Below, in pieces: positions 17,539 to 26,063 of a stretch of 64,000 nt of DNA. The notes below the pieces were generated by a model. The model was not told the origin of the DNA, did not search any database, and saw only the letters and a program-made list of their open reading frames with translations. A program made the position numbers and the translations under genes. The stretch lies in NCBI RefSeq assembly GCF_007678255.1, contig NZ_VEED01000007.1, forward strand, positions 1 through 64,000, in the 5' to 3' direction. The DNA is from Bacillus sp. X1(2014). Lineage in GTDB: Bacteria; Bacillota; Bacilli; Bacillales_B; DSM-18226. The first letter of the stretch is position 1; every line of letters starts with the position of its first letter.

Positions 17539-18897
17539 CTAAATTTTTAGGTTCCCTTTTTTAGGAATAAATAATATAGTGATGGATGCAAGGACCCCTG
17601 CTACAGCAAAAAGATAAAAATTGATGGAAAAATCCAAATCTGAGCTCATAAAAAGGCCAATGAGGATGGGTCCAGAAATTGCACCAATTCTGCCAAATCC
17701 AAGTGCCCATCCAAGTGCTGTGGCTCTGTTTTCTGCTTCAAAATATTTAGAAATATAGGCATTGAGAATTAGTGTTGTCCCAATTGTTCCAAACCCAGCC
17801 ACACCTACTAAGCAATACACCAATAACATCGATGATTTAATGCTTAATAGCGCAATTGAGACACCTGCTAAGAAATAAGAAACACTGATGATTTTCTTGG
17901 ATCCCCAGCGGTCTGCTGCAGTTCCCGCTAGCAAAGCACCAATCGCTGCCGATAAATTAAGCATCAGCAAAAATCCTAAGCTCGGTCCAAGTGGATATCC
18001 AGCCTCTCTCATCATTTTTGGCAGCCATGTACTCAAACCATAAATCATAAGCAGGCCCAAAAAGAAAGTGATCCAAAAAAACATGGTTGCCCGAATATTC
18101 TTTTTGGCAAAGAGACTCGCGATTGCCGAAAATTTGTTTGTGGAGACTTTTTCCTCATCCTCGATATGGCTTTGGACAAATTCATCGGGAAGATGATATT
18201 TTTGGACAATACTTTTAGCTTTTGCCAACTTTTTCTTTGCTATTAGGAAACTAATCGACTCAGGTAGAAATTTTATAATAAAAGGAATGACTATAAGTGG
18301 AGTCACACCAATCCAAAACATTAATCTCCAGCCATAATCCTCCAAAAGAAACATAGAAAATAATGCTCCAAGGACTCCACCAATTGGATAACCTGTATAC
18401 ATAATAGCGTACAGTTTTGATCGATGCTGCAAGGGAGAATACTCGATTGTTAATGCAGATACTGTAGGTATTACCCCACCTAGTCCAAGGCCACCAATAA
18501 ATCGGAATAATCCAAACATCTCAGGAGATGTGGATAAGGCAACAAGGCACATCGATAAGGAAAATACAATGATACAAAAAACCAATGTCTTCTTTCGGCC
18601 GATCATGTCCGTAATTGTTCCTACACAAATTGCACCGATAAGCATTCCCACTAGAGCATAACTACCAATAGCCCCTGCTTGTGCAGGTGTCATACTCCAA
18701 TCTTTGTACTCCATTAATGATGGTAAAACTGCACCATAAATTCCTAAATCATATCCATCCGCTAACATCGCAAACCAGCACAACACAACTACAAGTAAGG
18801 TTGCTTTAGGCATACTCATCAATGAAAGATTACTAGCATTTAGATTGTTTGTTTGAGATAAATCTTGAGTTACTACTGATTGTACTTCCTGATTCAT
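17539..18897 (-). CDS. MFS aromatic-acid:H+ symporter (PcaK/BenK-like)
   Basis: A 452-residue major facilitator with 12 predicted membrane segments. The acid-symporter signature ADGYDLGIYGAVLPSLM lies in the first segment (about 46-62), and the MFS loop 2-3 motif GTITDMIGRKK follows. The central loop is polar (about 220-260). AAHS-family carriers import benzoate-like acids. Next to this operon, anthranilate or kynurenine is the likely substrate (inference). It is transcribed away from the Crp/Fnr pair with its own terminator. ATG after AAAAGGGGATGGTTGA. Confidence 0.88.
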   Translation of the reverse strand: MNQEVQSVVTQDLSQTNNLNASNLSLMSMPKATLLVVVLCWFAMLADGYDLGIYGAVLPSLMEYKDWSMTPAQAGAIGSYALVGMLIGAICVGTITDMIGRKKTLVFCIIVFSLSMCLVALSTSPEMFGLFRFIGGLGLGGVIPTVSALTIEYSPLQHRSKLYAIMYTGYPIGGVLGALFSMFLLEDYGWRLMFWIGVTPLIVIPFIIKFLPESISFLIAKKKLAKAKSIVQKYHLPDEFVQSHIEDEEKVSTNKFSAIASLFAKKNIRATMFFWITFFLGLLMIYGLSTWLPKMMREAGYPLGPSLGFLLMLNLSAAIGALLAGTAADRWGSKKIISVSYFLAGVSIALLSIKSSMLLVYCLVGVAGFGTIGTTLILNAYISKYFEAENRATALGWALGFGRIGAISGPILIGLFMSSDLDFSINFYLFAVAGVLASITILFIPKKGNLKI

Positions 18898-19124
18898 TCA
18901 ACCATCCCCTTTTATTATTTGCTCCAATAGTCTCTTTATGTTGTGTCTCAGGTGAAAACCCTCTTTGGCCCTCCTTTTTTTTATCTACCATAATGTTCTT
19001 CCCTTTATTTGATTCTTGGTAGTTAAAACTGGATCGTAAATCAAATTGGGTAAACCATGGTTTTGGTTGAATTTTTAAAATTCAATCACAATGTTGATTT
19101 TATATCTTGAATCTTTTACACTAC

Positions 19125-19140
19125 TGTTAAGTGGTTAACA
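19125..19140. promoter_or_regulatory. Perfect palindrome TGTTAA-GTGG-TTAACA, candidate Crp/Fnr operator
   Basis: The 6-bp arms are perfect with a 4-base spacer. That is the geometry of Fnr-type boxes (TTGAT-N4-ATCAA), with a different sequence. It lies 138 bases upstream of the first Crp/Fnr gene and is a natural site for autoregulation and for control of the divergent MFS gene. Confidence 0.5.
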
Positions 19141-19164
19141 CAAATAAATTTTTTTACACCTAAA

Positions 19165-19178
19165 TGTAAGCGCTAACA
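19165..19178. promoter_or_regulatory. cre box (CcpA site)
   Basis: TGTAAGCGCTAACA, preceded by A, fits the WTGNAANCGNWNNCW consensus completely. It lies 100 bases upstream of the regulator pair and implies carbon catabolite repression of the regulators and/or the carrier. Confidence 0.7.
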
Positions 19179-19277
19179 AATAATTACATCTAAGTCATAA
19201 CACTGTATTAATTACATATTTCCTAGATTTACAGTTTTATGGATTAGATTTCACCATTTCAATTAGGAGTTGATTAG

Positions 19278-19910
19278 TTGGCAATCTTGTTTGAGAGTGC
19301 TATCAATTGGGATTCTTGCTTACAGTTTGGTACTAGGCAATTCTTCAAAGAGAAAGCATCTATTTACCAGCAAGGTACGATAGGGGATGGATTTTATTAT
19401 ATCCAAAAGGGATTAATTAAAGTGACTACTACCACTTCGATTGGAAAAGAGCGTGTATTAAACATCGCCATTCCTGGGCAGATATTAGGCGTTCAAGCGA
19501 TGGACCGTCAGCCCCATTTTACAACAGCAACGGCGGTAAATGACTCCATTCTTTATTTTTTCTCTTGTGAACATTTTCAAAAATTAATTAAGGCACAGCC
19601 CTCCATCCTTAATATTTTTATCAAAACCGTCATACATAAAATGCACATCCTAGCTGATAAAATATATTTGGACAATCTCACACCCGAGCAACAATTGGCG
19701 GTGATTCTTCTAAATATTTGTTATGAATTTAAGAATTATGAAGTCCCTCTCTCACAACAAGACCTTACAAAATGCACTGGTTTAACGAGAATCACCTTAT
19801 ATAAGATTTTAAAACAATGGAAAGAAGAAGAAATCCTTGAAATCCATAAGAAAATGTTTTTTATAAAAAAACCGGATGAATTAAAAAAACTTCTTGGTAA
19901 GGTGTTGTAA
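19278..19910 (+). CDS. Crp/Fnr-family transcription regulator (first of a tandem pair)
   Basis: 210 residues: an N-terminal cyclic-nucleotide-binding-like beta barrel (about 15-125; GDGFYYIQKGLIKVTTTT) and a C-terminal winged HTH (about 140-205; LSQQDLTKCTGLTRITLYKILKQW). There is no Fnr cysteine cluster, so an oxygen-sensing iron-sulfur centre is unlikely; the ligand is unknown. The start is TTG, preceded by TTAGGAG at 8-base spacing. Its stop overlaps the next ATG by one base (TAATG). It is probably the regulator of the divergent carrier and the catabolic operon. Confidence 0.88.
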   Translation: MAILFESAINWDSCLQFGTRQFFKEKASIYQQGTIGDGFYYIQKGLIKVTTTTSIGKERVLNIAIPGQILGVQAMDRQPHFTTATAVNDSILYFFSCEHFQKLIKAQPSILNIFIKTVIHKMHILADKIYLDNLTPEQQLAVILLNICYEFKNYEVPLSQQDLTKCTGLTRITLYKILKQWKEEEILEIHKKMFFIKKPDELKKLLGKVL

Positions 19911-20566
19911 TGAAAAATCTCCGTTATTCTTGGCGACCGTTTTTAAAATACGGAAAAAAACTTGAGGTAGAAGAAAATGAAATCGTGTACCATCAGGGCA
20001 GTGAAGGCAAGGGCTTTTTCTACTTATCTAGGGGTGGTATAAAGATCACTCTCCTTTCACATGAAGGTGTAGAGCGAACGGTGAATTATGTTCCAGAAGG
20101 TATGTTATTTGGGGAACATGGAGCTAGAAATGAGCCCTATTTAACCTCTGCCATCTCAAACTGTCAATCTGAAATCTATTTTTTCTCTGATGAAGCCCTA
20201 GTGATGATTTGTAAAGAACATCCTGAGGCAGCATGTATTTTTACAAATTCATTAATCTATAAATTTAGGATTCTGGCCGAAATTATTGCCTTTCTTAATT
20301 CGCCTATAGAACAGCAAATGGCTCATTTCCTTTTAAAACTGGTAAGTGAAAATGGTAATTTTTCAATTGACCAAACATCGTTTGCTCGCTACATAGGTAC
20401 CTCGCGAATTACGGTAAATAAAATACTTAACAAGTGGAAAAATCAACAATGGATCCAAATCTCAAACCGTACGATCGACATCCTTGAAATCGATCGATTA
20501 AAAGAACTTAGAGACTCAGGTGCGATAAACATTTTAAACTTGGATGTATTAATGTTATCCAATTAA
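19910..20566 (+). CDS. Crp/Fnr-family transcription regulator (second of a tandem pair)
   Basis: 218 residues with the same layout as its neighbour: a sensory barrel (GKGFFYLSRGGIKITLLSHEG) and a winged HTH (SFARYIGTSRITVNKILNKWK, about 160-185). The two proteins are related but clearly diverged, and their recognition helices differ (GLTRITLYKI versus GTSRITVNKI). The overlapping stop/start means they are made together, so a heterodimer is possible. A strong terminator follows. Confidence 0.87.
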   Translation: MKNLRYSWRPFLKYGKKLEVEENEIVYHQGSEGKGFFYLSRGGIKITLLSHEGVERTVNYVPEGMLFGEHGARNEPYLTSAISNCQSEIYFFSDEALVMICKEHPEAACIFTNSLIYKFRILAEIIAFLNSPIEQQMAHFLLKLVSENGNFSIDQTSFARYIGTSRITVNKILNKWKNQQWIQISNRTIDILEIDRLKELRDSGAINILNLDVLMLSN

Positions 20567-20582
20567 GTTTAAGGAAAAAAAA

Positions 20583-20612
20583 AAGCAGGAGCCATTATTA
20601 AGGTTCCTGCTT
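20583..20612 (+). terminator. Terminator of the Crp/Fnr pair
   Basis: Stem AAGCAGGA / TCCTGCTT with inner GCC/GGT pairing, followed by TCCTTTTTT. A run of A on the 5' side lets it also work on the minus strand. Confidence 0.85.
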
Positions 20613-20658
20613 CCTTTTTTAAAAGATTCACTTTAATATATTTAGCTACATAGTTGAT

Positions 20659-21456
20659 TTATTTTAATATGTGATTTTGAAGTGGAACTAGCTTAGATTC
20701 CTTGATACCTTCTAGCACTAGTCTCGCTATTTTATTGGCCCCGGTCTCCTTAAAATGTGTGTTGTCCTGAACACCATTTGGATAGTTCTTGTTTTCCCCA
20801 GGTTCTAGCCAAAGAAAAACTTCCTTCGTCCTATCGGGCCCAAGCTCTTGAAACAATCCCTTGCTTTTGGCAGTAAGGTCAATCACAGCTACATGTTCTT
20901 CCATACCAAGTTCCTTCATAGCTTTTGGATACTCACCATGTGAATTACGTAACCTGCCTTCATTGGAAAAGCTCCTTCGTTCTACGGGTGTAATAAGTAC
21001 AGGAATAGCTTGTTTGGCACGCGCCCCGTCAATATATTGTTTTAAATAGATTTTATATGTAGAGTTCGGTTCAGTATAACGGCTCGGATCATTAATTTTT
21101 TCGTCATTATGACCAAATTGAATAAAAAGGTAATCCCCCTTCTTAATCTGCTTCAAGATGGATTCGAGTCGCCTTTCAGCAATAAAACTTTTTGAACTCC
21201 TACCTGGTGTAGCAGTATTTTTCACCACAATGGTATCATCGAAATAGCGATGAATAAATTGTCCCCAGCCTGCTCGAGGTGCAAATGAACTTGAATAATC
21301 AGAAACAGTTGAATCACCTGCTAGATATACTGTTATACGGTTTTTGTGGGGGTATTCATTATTTTCCATTTTTGCAAAGCCATTTATTGATATCAATCCA
21401 AAAACTATTAATAGCAAGGTTGCCAGTACTATTTTCCCATTAATTTTTTTCCGCAT
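20659..21456 (-). CDS. Secreted SGNH esterase, rhamnogalacturonan acetylesterase-like
   Basis: 265 residues. An N-terminal signal or anchor (about 8-28) is followed by an SGNH hydrolase: block I AGDSTVSDY (serine), block III FGHND and block V DNTHFKETGA (catalytic Asp/His). It resembles the RhgT/YesT acetylesterases that deacetylate pectin side chains. No other pectin gene is near, so the substrate is uncertain. ATG after CAAGGAGTGGTGGT. Monocistronic. Confidence 0.87.
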   Translation of the reverse strand: MRKKINGKIVLATLLLIVFGLISINGFAKMENNEYPHKNRITVYLAGDSTVSDYSSSFAPRAGWGQFIHRYFDDTIVVKNTATPGRSSKSFIAERRLESILKQIKKGDYLFIQFGHNDEKINDPSRYTEPNSTYKIYLKQYIDGARAKQAIPVLITPVERRSFSNEGRLRNSHGEYPKAMKELGMEEHVAVIDLTAKSKGLFQELGPDRTKEVFLWLEPGENKNYPNGVQDNTHFKETGANKIARLVLEGIKESKLVPLQNHILK

Positions 21457-21572
21457 ACCACCACTCCTTGATGTTAACCTCTAGGTATATTATATCGGTG
21501 ATTACGTACCGATTATGCATTTTGGGTGACTTTATTCATTCGAGTGCCCCCCCTAAATCAGGAAAAAAATTA

Positions 21573-21614
21573 TTGGCGACCAGTCCCATCAAAATGAAGG
21601 GTTCCAGTCGCCAA
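21573..21614 (-). terminator. Terminator of the J-domain gene
   Basis: Stem TTGGCGAC / GTCGCCAA with a long loop containing secondary pairing. The minus strand continues TAATTTTTTT. Confidence 0.75.
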
Positions 21615-21647
21615 ACGAGGAGGATCCATTTCTTGTACCTTTAGAAC

Positions 21648-22442
21648 CTATTTCAGATTGATACTATGTCTAAATTGATCATAATCTGTTTTTATGAAAT
21701 GAAACGCCGTTGCATTGCCGCCATGATCGGGGTGTGTTATTTTTAAAAGTTTTTTATACTTTGTTAATACCTCTTTATCGCTCGCCATTTTTGATAGACC
21801 CAATTTTTGACGATAATCCATGGTTATAGAAGCAGAAGGAGGAGGAACGTCGTCAGCTTGATCAGATTTTTGGTTCCCTTTAAATACTTCACCTTTTAAC
21901 TTTAGCAATTCATTCGTCAACTCAATATTCTCTTTTAGCAACTTCTTAGTTTCCCTTTGGAATTCACTTTTCTCTTTTTCCAGTTTCATCATATCTTTTT
22001 TTAATATGTCTATTTGCTGAATTAAACTAGCGACTGAGGTCTGATGCAGATGTTCAATTCCCTTTATATGCTCATCCTGTGCATTTATTTTTACTTTTAA
22101 TTGACGGATTATCATATCCTGGTCAGAAGTACGATTAGGTAATCGTTTGGAAGCCGATTCTTTTAGCGGATAGGTAGGTTTCTGAATTCCACTGCCCACT
22201 TTTTCAATCTGTCCCTCTCGCAGCATACGGCGTACAATTTGAACAGCGGTGCTATCGGCTACTCCTGCATCCTTTAATAAATGAAAAGCTTGATCTGTAT
22301 TGTTAAGTATGTATCCATTATCCTGTCCTGAGCCTTTATAGGTAATCTTTCTTTCACGAAACCAACGTTTAACGGTTTGAATACTAGTATCTTCAGTGAC
22401 ACCTGCTTCTATTAACAACTCAAAAGCTTGATCTGTGTTCAA
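21648..22442 (-). CDS. Two HTH-like repeats, coiled coil and C-terminal J domain
   Basis: About 264 residues. Two N-terminal repeats share TDQAFxLLxxAGVxxxxxxQxVxRxxREGxI (about 2-33 and 48-78) and look like small helix-turn-helix units. A long coiled coil follows (about 105-190, rich in K/E/L heptads). The C-terminal J domain carries THPDHGG (about 240), a variant of the usual HPD loop. J domains stimulate DnaK ATPase. The protein may tether DnaK to DNA or to a replication complex (inference). I prefer the TTG at 22442, which has AAGGGG six bases upstream; GTG 22463 and ATG 22457 lack a spaced ribosome binding site. Confidence 0.8.
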   Translation of the reverse strand: MNTDQAFELLIEAGVTEDTSIQTVKRWFRERKITYKGSGQDNGYILNNTDQAFHLLKDAGVADSTAVQIVRRMLREGQIEKVGSGIQKPTYPLKESASKRLPNRTSDQDMIIRQLKVKINAQDEHIKGIEHLHQTSVASLIQQIDILKKDMMKLEKEKSEFQRETKKLLKENIELTNELLKLKGEVFKGNQKSDQADDVPPPSASITMDYRQKLGLSKMASDKEVLTKYKKLLKITHPDHGGNATAFHFIKTDYDQFRHSINLK

Positions 22443-22542
22443 AATATTCCCCTTCATTCCCACTTTTTTATCATTATTTTATATGAGTAAATTTATAAAG
22501 TGAATGGATAAAAGAGACTATCATTTTCGACATAAACCACCA

Positions 22543-24915
22543 TCAATGGTCACGATTAACTATATAATTCAATAAATGTTTTAAAAAAGGAATATTGCGC
22601 GGTACCTCTTGCAATGCTTCCATCGCCTGACAATAATGTTCCCACATTTCCCTTCTAGCCTCATCAGAACCTAGGATAGACACAAAAGTCGAGTTGTTGT
22701 TTTCTGCATCTTTGCCAATTGGTTTTCCTAATAAATTCGTATCCCCTTCAACATCAAGCAGATCATCCTTTATCTGGAACGCAATCCCGGCATGATGGGC
22801 GAACTTTTTTAAGGCGGCTATTTCGGACTCCTTCACTTGGGCAAGAATAGCGGGCATGATCAGCGATGCTTCGAATGCTAAACCAGTTTTATAAAAACAC
22901 ATTGTATTTAATTGTTCCAGGCTCAATTGTTTCCCTTTAGAATCCAAATCCATGGCTTGACCCTTACACATAACTGCCGTCATCTGAGCCGAATAGTGGA
23001 TTAATTGAAGTACAACCTTGGAATCAAATTGGTCAAGAGATGCTTGTTCCTCAATAGCTTTCTGAGTCAAGAAGAGGCCCGTTAATTCCGCGATAGAAAC
23101 GTTAAATACTTGATGCAGGGTTGGACGCCCTCTACGGGTAGAGGCATTATCCTGCGATGGCAAATCATCGAAGATTAATGAAGCCGTATGCAAATATTCT
23201 AATGCTTTCAAAAGCGGCACGATGGCTGACTTATTTAGTCCATATTCGTTTACTCCCATAACCCAAGTCATGATTGGCCTTAATCGCTTCCCGTCACCTT
23301 CCAGACTGTAATTGGCAGCATCAATAAGCGGCTCAACATCCTCGGTCTTCGGGATTTTTAAGATGTGGTTGATTTCCTTGCGAATCGTTTCAACCGTATC
23401 TTTAAAGATTTCCTGCTCGTTCCGTTGATTCCTCAACGTTGTTATCATATGATCTCGAAGAAGTTTATCAAAGAAATCAACATCATCCGCTTTACGTACC
23501 ATCTTTTGAATGACACGATTGAATGTAGGATTCCCATAAGCAAAAAGCTTCATCACGTCGTTATATCTATCGGTACCCATACGTTCTTTATAGCGCTTAA
23601 GGCCGTTTATTGCTCGGTCGAGAATCACCTCTATAGCCTTGCTATCTGAGTGATAAACCTGATGGATCAGATTAGAAATAACTGTCCAATATAATTCAAA
23701 TGGGTTAATCAGATCTGTACGCTGATCATGATATTTTAAATAATAGGTATAGGGCGTTACCCTGCCATCTTTCAAGTCTTCATACATATCAGCAAAATCA
23801 TCAGCAAGCTGGTTATATATACCGTAATAGAATGTGCGATTATCGAAGCCTTCATCCTCTGGGGCATTAATTACCGAGCGAACAATCAATCGAGATGAAG
23901 AGGATTTTAAAATGACTGGGATGTATAGTTCTTCATTTGTATAATTAGGATTGGATAAATCCTTTATACGGTCAACTTCCTGAGAATGAAAAAACACGTA
24001 GGCCTGCTCGAAAAATTTATTTCTCGTTTCTGGTCGCAGACGAGATGTTATGTACTCAAATGCATCGCGGAGTTCGGAATGAATATATCGGATCAGGTTC
24101 ACGTTTTTATCCGGCCAATCACCTAATTTAGGCACGATTCCTGTAATTAGGCTGGTACGTATCAAATTGGAATATTGTTTTTCCTCTTCTATGGATAAGA
24201 TTCCTGCATCAAGAAGGTCGTCAATAAAGGGGTAGGTCAAACCATAGGAATACCCCAGTCTGATCGCATCAGCAAGTTTTTGCGAACGCTCTTCAGCGGA
24301 TAACTCATCACTCATCTCTTCCATTTCATTCATGAGTACCCCGGCGATGATTTTAATGAGCTTTCGCTCGGCGTTTGCGGCATCCATCCCGTTTGGAATA
24401 TTATCAGACACAGTCTTTAGTTTGTTAAATAACCAGATCAACGTGGATTCGATGCCCTCTTTTTGTGCCAAACGGTATAACCCCGCCATACTAAACATCT
24501 CATTTTGGGTAGTTCGTTCTGGCGTACCAGAATAGATTAGTTGATTTTTCAAACTGTCAACGACACGTTTGACCCTGTTCTGTGTCTCTGGAGAATCCAA
24601 GGCTTTTCCCATATCGCGCATGAAAATATAAGAAATACTTCGATCTAAGTAATTATCTAGTTTACCAGTGTAATTGAGCCATTGGATATAATTGTGATAA
24701 GCGCGAGAATCAGGTTTTCCCTTTCCTCGTGAAAAGAAGGATAATAGCGAATGATGACGAATATGGTTACGTTTCCAGGAGTAGATATCTTTTGAGAGTG
24801 TCTCGACATAGGTCTTTTCCATTACCTGTTTATAAAGGGAATGAAAATAATGAGCAGCTTTTTGCTCAGCCATCTCATAGCTTATATTTGCAGTTTTTAT
24901 TAACTCCTCATTCAT
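22543..24915 (-). CDS. Large polyprenyl synthetase with a second, N-terminal isoprenoid-synthase-like half
   Basis: 790 residues, more than twice a normal prenyl diphosphate synthase. The C-terminal half (about 500-790) has both aspartate-rich motifs, DDLPSQD (from 583) and DDLLD (from 717), plus the RRGRPTLH block, so it should make a prenyl diphosphate. The N-terminal half has FIDDLLDAG (Asp 232) and LADDFADMYEDL (Asp 372). Their 140-residue spacing closely matches the 134 of the C-terminal pair, which suggests a second all-helical isoprenoid synthase fold. Product unknown; no cyclase gene is adjacent. It is monocistronic, with ATG after AGAGGGTAATGAATGT. Confidence 0.85.
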   Translation of the reverse strand: MNEELIKTANISYEMAEQKAAHYFHSLYKQVMEKTYVETLSKDIYSWKRNHIRHHSLLSFFSRGKGKPDSRAYHNYIQWLNYTGKLDNYLDRSISYIFMRDMGKALDSPETQNRVKRVVDSLKNQLIYSGTPERTTQNEMFSMAGLYRLAQKEGIESTLIWLFNKLKTVSDNIPNGMDAANAERKLIKIIAGVLMNEMEEMSDELSAEERSQKLADAIRLGYSYGLTYPFIDDLLDAGILSIEEEKQYSNLIRTSLITGIVPKLGDWPDKNVNLIRYIHSELRDAFEYITSRLRPETRNKFFEQAYVFFHSQEVDRIKDLSNPNYTNEELYIPVILKSSSSRLIVRSVINAPEDEGFDNRTFYYGIYNQLADDFADMYEDLKDGRVTPYTYYLKYHDQRTDLINPFELYWTVISNLIHQVYHSDSKAIEVILDRAINGLKRYKERMGTDRYNDVMKLFAYGNPTFNRVIQKMVRKADDVDFFDKLLRDHMITTLRNQRNEQEIFKDTVETIRKEINHILKIPKTEDVEPLIDAANYSLEGDGKRLRPIMTWVMGVNEYGLNKSAIVPLLKALEYLHTASLIFDDLPSQDNASTRRGRPTLHQVFNVSIAELTGLFLTQKAIEEQASLDQFDSKVVLQLIHYSAQMTAVMCKGQAMDLDSKGKQLSLEQLNTMCFYKTGLAFEASLIMPAILAQVKESEIAALKKFAHHAGIAFQIKDDLLDVEGDTNLLGKPIGKDAENNNSTFVSILGSDEARREMWEHYCQAMEALQEVPRNIPFLKHLLNYIVNRDH

Positions 24916-25022
24916 ACATTCATTACCCTCTTCTTAAGATTGATTGTTTATTCTTTTTAACTATCAAACTATTCTCATTATATTTAATGTTATAGAGTTT
25001 AACAATATAGTATGTCAACAAC

Positions 25023-25050
25023 AAGACCGTTTAAATAAATAAACGGTCTT
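25023..25050 (-). terminator. Hairpin after the AEC carrier gene
   Basis: A perfect 10-bp stem AAGACCGTTT / AAACGGTCTT with an 8-base loop lies 8 bases past the stop. The minus-strand T tract is poor (GTTGTTG), so termination may be inefficient. Confidence 0.6.
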
Positions 25051-25057
25051 CACAAAG

Positions 25058-25981
25058 TTAAAATAAAATTTTCGATAAAAATACAACTGTGGTTACTGTA
25101 ATCCCGCTAAATAAAGTAGATAACAAAACAACTTGTGCAGCGTATTCTGGATGATTTCCATATTCTAAAGCGAAAAGTGCACTGTTTCTTGATGTAGGAA
25201 ACGAGCTTGCTATAAATAACGCCTGTGCCGTAGAGCCATCCAGTTTTAAAGATAAAATGATGATGAATGCGATGGTAGGCGATAGGATTAAACGACCAAA
25301 TAAACTTAGAAAAAGCGGCAAGGAGAAACGACTTATTTTTAAATAAGCACTTTGTGCCCCTAATGTAATTAGCGCCACTGCCAAAAATGCATTGGAAGTA
25401 TTGTTTATTGGAGTCCATAGAAAAGTTGGGATATTAATATGATACATATGGAGGAACAATCCTAATAAAAAGGCATATATGACGGGGTTTTTTAGAAACT
25501 CCTTCATTGCTTTCAATCCATTTTGATCAGCAGAAACAGAATTCAGTAAACCATAAGTGTAGGTTAGCAAATTCTGAAAAATCATGACGACAATCTGTAT
25601 GGATGCACCCAATGGATTATGTTGAAAAACAAGTTGACTGACAGGTAAACCAAAGTTTCCAGAATTATTTAGGACCACGCTATTTTTAAAAGTGGAAGAC
25701 AGACCATTGTCAAATTTCGCCACTTTAGATATTAGACTACTTATGATCATTAAGCTTGAACATTGTATTACTAAGAAGCCAAGAATATGCAAAAGTGTTT
25801 CTCCGCCAACATTATTTTGATAAATATTTACAAAACTGACACAGGGCATGAGAAAATAAGTATTTAGCTTTGATAAAGTGTTCATATCAAACTTAAATTT
25901 TCGATGAAGAAAGACACCTGCTCCTATTAAAATAAAAACAGGCAAAATGACATTTAATACAATAAGAAAGAATACTTCCAT
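25058..25981 (-). CDS. AEC-family carrier (auxin efflux carrier / malonate-type)
   Basis: 307 residues with about 10 membrane segments in two inverted halves, as in AEC proteins. Visible are the N-terminal LPVFILIGAGVFLHRKFKFD and GNFGLPVSQLVFQHNPLGAS blocks. AEC members carry dicarboxylates such as malate and malonate, or amino acids. It follows the citrate carrier gene 82 bases downstream, past a terminator, so it may be partly co-expressed; an organic acid substrate is plausible. ATG after AAAGGAGAGTTTT. Confidence 0.83.
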   Translation of the reverse strand: MEVFFLIVLNVILPVFILIGAGVFLHRKFKFDMNTLSKLNTYFLMPCVSFVNIYQNNVGGETLLHILGFLVIQCSSLMIISSLISKVAKFDNGLSSTFKNSVVLNNSGNFGLPVSQLVFQHNPLGASIQIVVMIFQNLLTYTYGLLNSVSADQNGLKAMKEFLKNPVIYAFLLGLFLHMYHINIPTFLWTPINNTSNAFLAVALITLGAQSAYLKISRFSLPLFLSLFGRLILSPTIAFIIILSLKLDGSTAQALFIASSFPTSRNSALFALEYGNHPEYAAQVVLLSTLFSGITVTTVVFLSKILF

Positions 25982-26019
25982 AAAACTCTCCTTTATTCTA
26001 CTCCCTTAAAATCAAATTT

Positions 26020-26051
26020 AGTCCAAAAACTCTTATTCGAGTCTTTGGACT
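26020..26051 (-). terminator. Terminator of the citrate carrier gene
   Basis: A 13-position stem AGTCCAAAAACTC / GAGTCTTTGGACT with one mismatch. The minus strand continues AAATTTGATTTT. Confidence 0.75.
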
Positions 26052-26063
26052 ATGAATTAACTG

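Larger units (their letters stand above)
18898..19277. other. Divergent intergenic region, MFS carrier / Crp-Fnr pair
   Basis: A 380-base region without a convincing gene. It holds the MFS leader (with GGAGGGCCAAAGAGGG on the minus strand), an AT-rich centre, a perfect 6+6 palindrome and a perfect cre box, both listed separately. No known riboswitch fold was recognised. Confidence 0.6.

Noticed and set aside
25107..25418. Minus-strand ORF inside the AEC gene
   Set aside because: It is a shadow frame of a well-supported membrane protein gene.
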